Below, one piece after another: positions 63,925-64,000 of a stretch of DNA of 64,000 nt. Below the pieces are notes generated by a model. It did not search any database. It had not been told where the DNA came from and worked only from the letters and a program-made list of their open reading frames with translations. Every line of letters starts with the position of its first letter. The stretch's first letter is position 1. The stretch is from Salmonella bongori NCTC 12419. Lineage in GTDB: Bacteria > Pseudomonadota > Gammaproteobacteria > Enterobacterales > Enterobacteriaceae. Made by a program: the position numbers and the translations under genes. The DNA lies in NCBI RefSeq assembly GCF_000252995.1, contig NC_015761.1, positions 2,418,001-2,482,000 on the forward strand. The letters run 5' to 3'.

Positions 63925-64000
63925 TTAGCGATGCGGCGGCTCCGCATCGTTTGCCTCCAGCACGACTTCTTCCGGGCGCAACAGACTTATCAGTTTAAAA
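63925..64000 (-). CDS. uraA: Uracil permease UraA, C-terminal end only
   Basis: The last 24 codons of a minus-strand frame ending LLRPEEVVLEANDAEPPHR and TAA at 63925-63927. The hydrophilic C-terminal tail after the final membrane segment, and the position next to hda, identify it as the uraA 3' end; in E. coli uraA lies immediately before hda. The rest lies outside the window. Confidence 0.8.
   Translation of the reverse strand, partial: FKLISLLRPEEVVLEANDAEPPHR

Overview
The window is enterobacterial chromosome with a nearly unbroken E. coli/Salmonella backbone, running from gltX to uraA. The gene order fits Salmonella or a very close relative best: ptsJ and a class I amidotransferase gene sit between pdxK and cysM, yfeW (PBP4B) sits beside nudK, and a glycerate-kinase/GntP/CdaR cluster lies between bcp and perM where E. 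coli K-12 has hyf. Genus is inferred from recalled synteny and protein similarity, not from a database search.

Layout. 1-2560: 3'-truncated gltX, then the stringent-type promoter and tRNA operon valU-valX-valY-lysV, then a 590-bp gap holding a terminator, a duplicated tRNA-Lys 3' end and an ORF remnant. 2.5-8.9 kb: yfeR/yfeH, ypeB, ligA, zipA, cysZ. 9-13 kb: cysK and the PTS operon ptsH-ptsI-crr. 13-16.3 kb: vitamin B6 salvage (pdxK, a small coupled ORF, ptsJ, yfeJ). 16.3-21.1 kb: cysteine/sulfate assimilation (cysM, cysA-cysW-cysT-cysP). 21.3-26.7 kb: ucpA, yfeX, yfeY, ypeA-yfeZ, amiA-hemF. 26.8-32.3 kb: maeB, talA, tktB. 32.4-36 kb: a small zinc-ribbon ORF, ypfG, nudK, yfeW. 36.05-39.3 kb: a strikingly AT-rich accessory islet. 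39.5-51.8 kb: aegA, narQ, acrD, ypfM, yffB, dapE, ypfN, tmcA, ypfJ. 52-56 kb: purC, bamC, dapA, gcvR, bcp. 56-59.7 kb: the glycerate kinase/GntP/CdaR cluster. 60-64 kb: perM, bepA, arsC-family yfgD, hda and the 3' end of uraA.

The most interesting part is the 36-39 kb islet. It carries a 622-residue protein with a PAAR-like N-terminus apparently split by a long insertion and a glycine-rich, membrane-active-looking C-terminus. Overlapping its 3' end is a 145-residue two-TM protein. This is the architecture of an orphan type VI secretion effector with its immunity protein. Upstream on the same strand are a 95-codon unidentified ORF with its own terminator and a decayed tyrosine-integrase gene. 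No T6SS structural genes are in the window, so the assignment rests on motif reading only.

A second notable point is that hemF and maeB are separated by only 83 bp containing a REP-like element and a terminator. The ethanolamine utilisation (eut) operon, which occupies this exact position in E. coli K-12 and S. Typhimurium, is absent.
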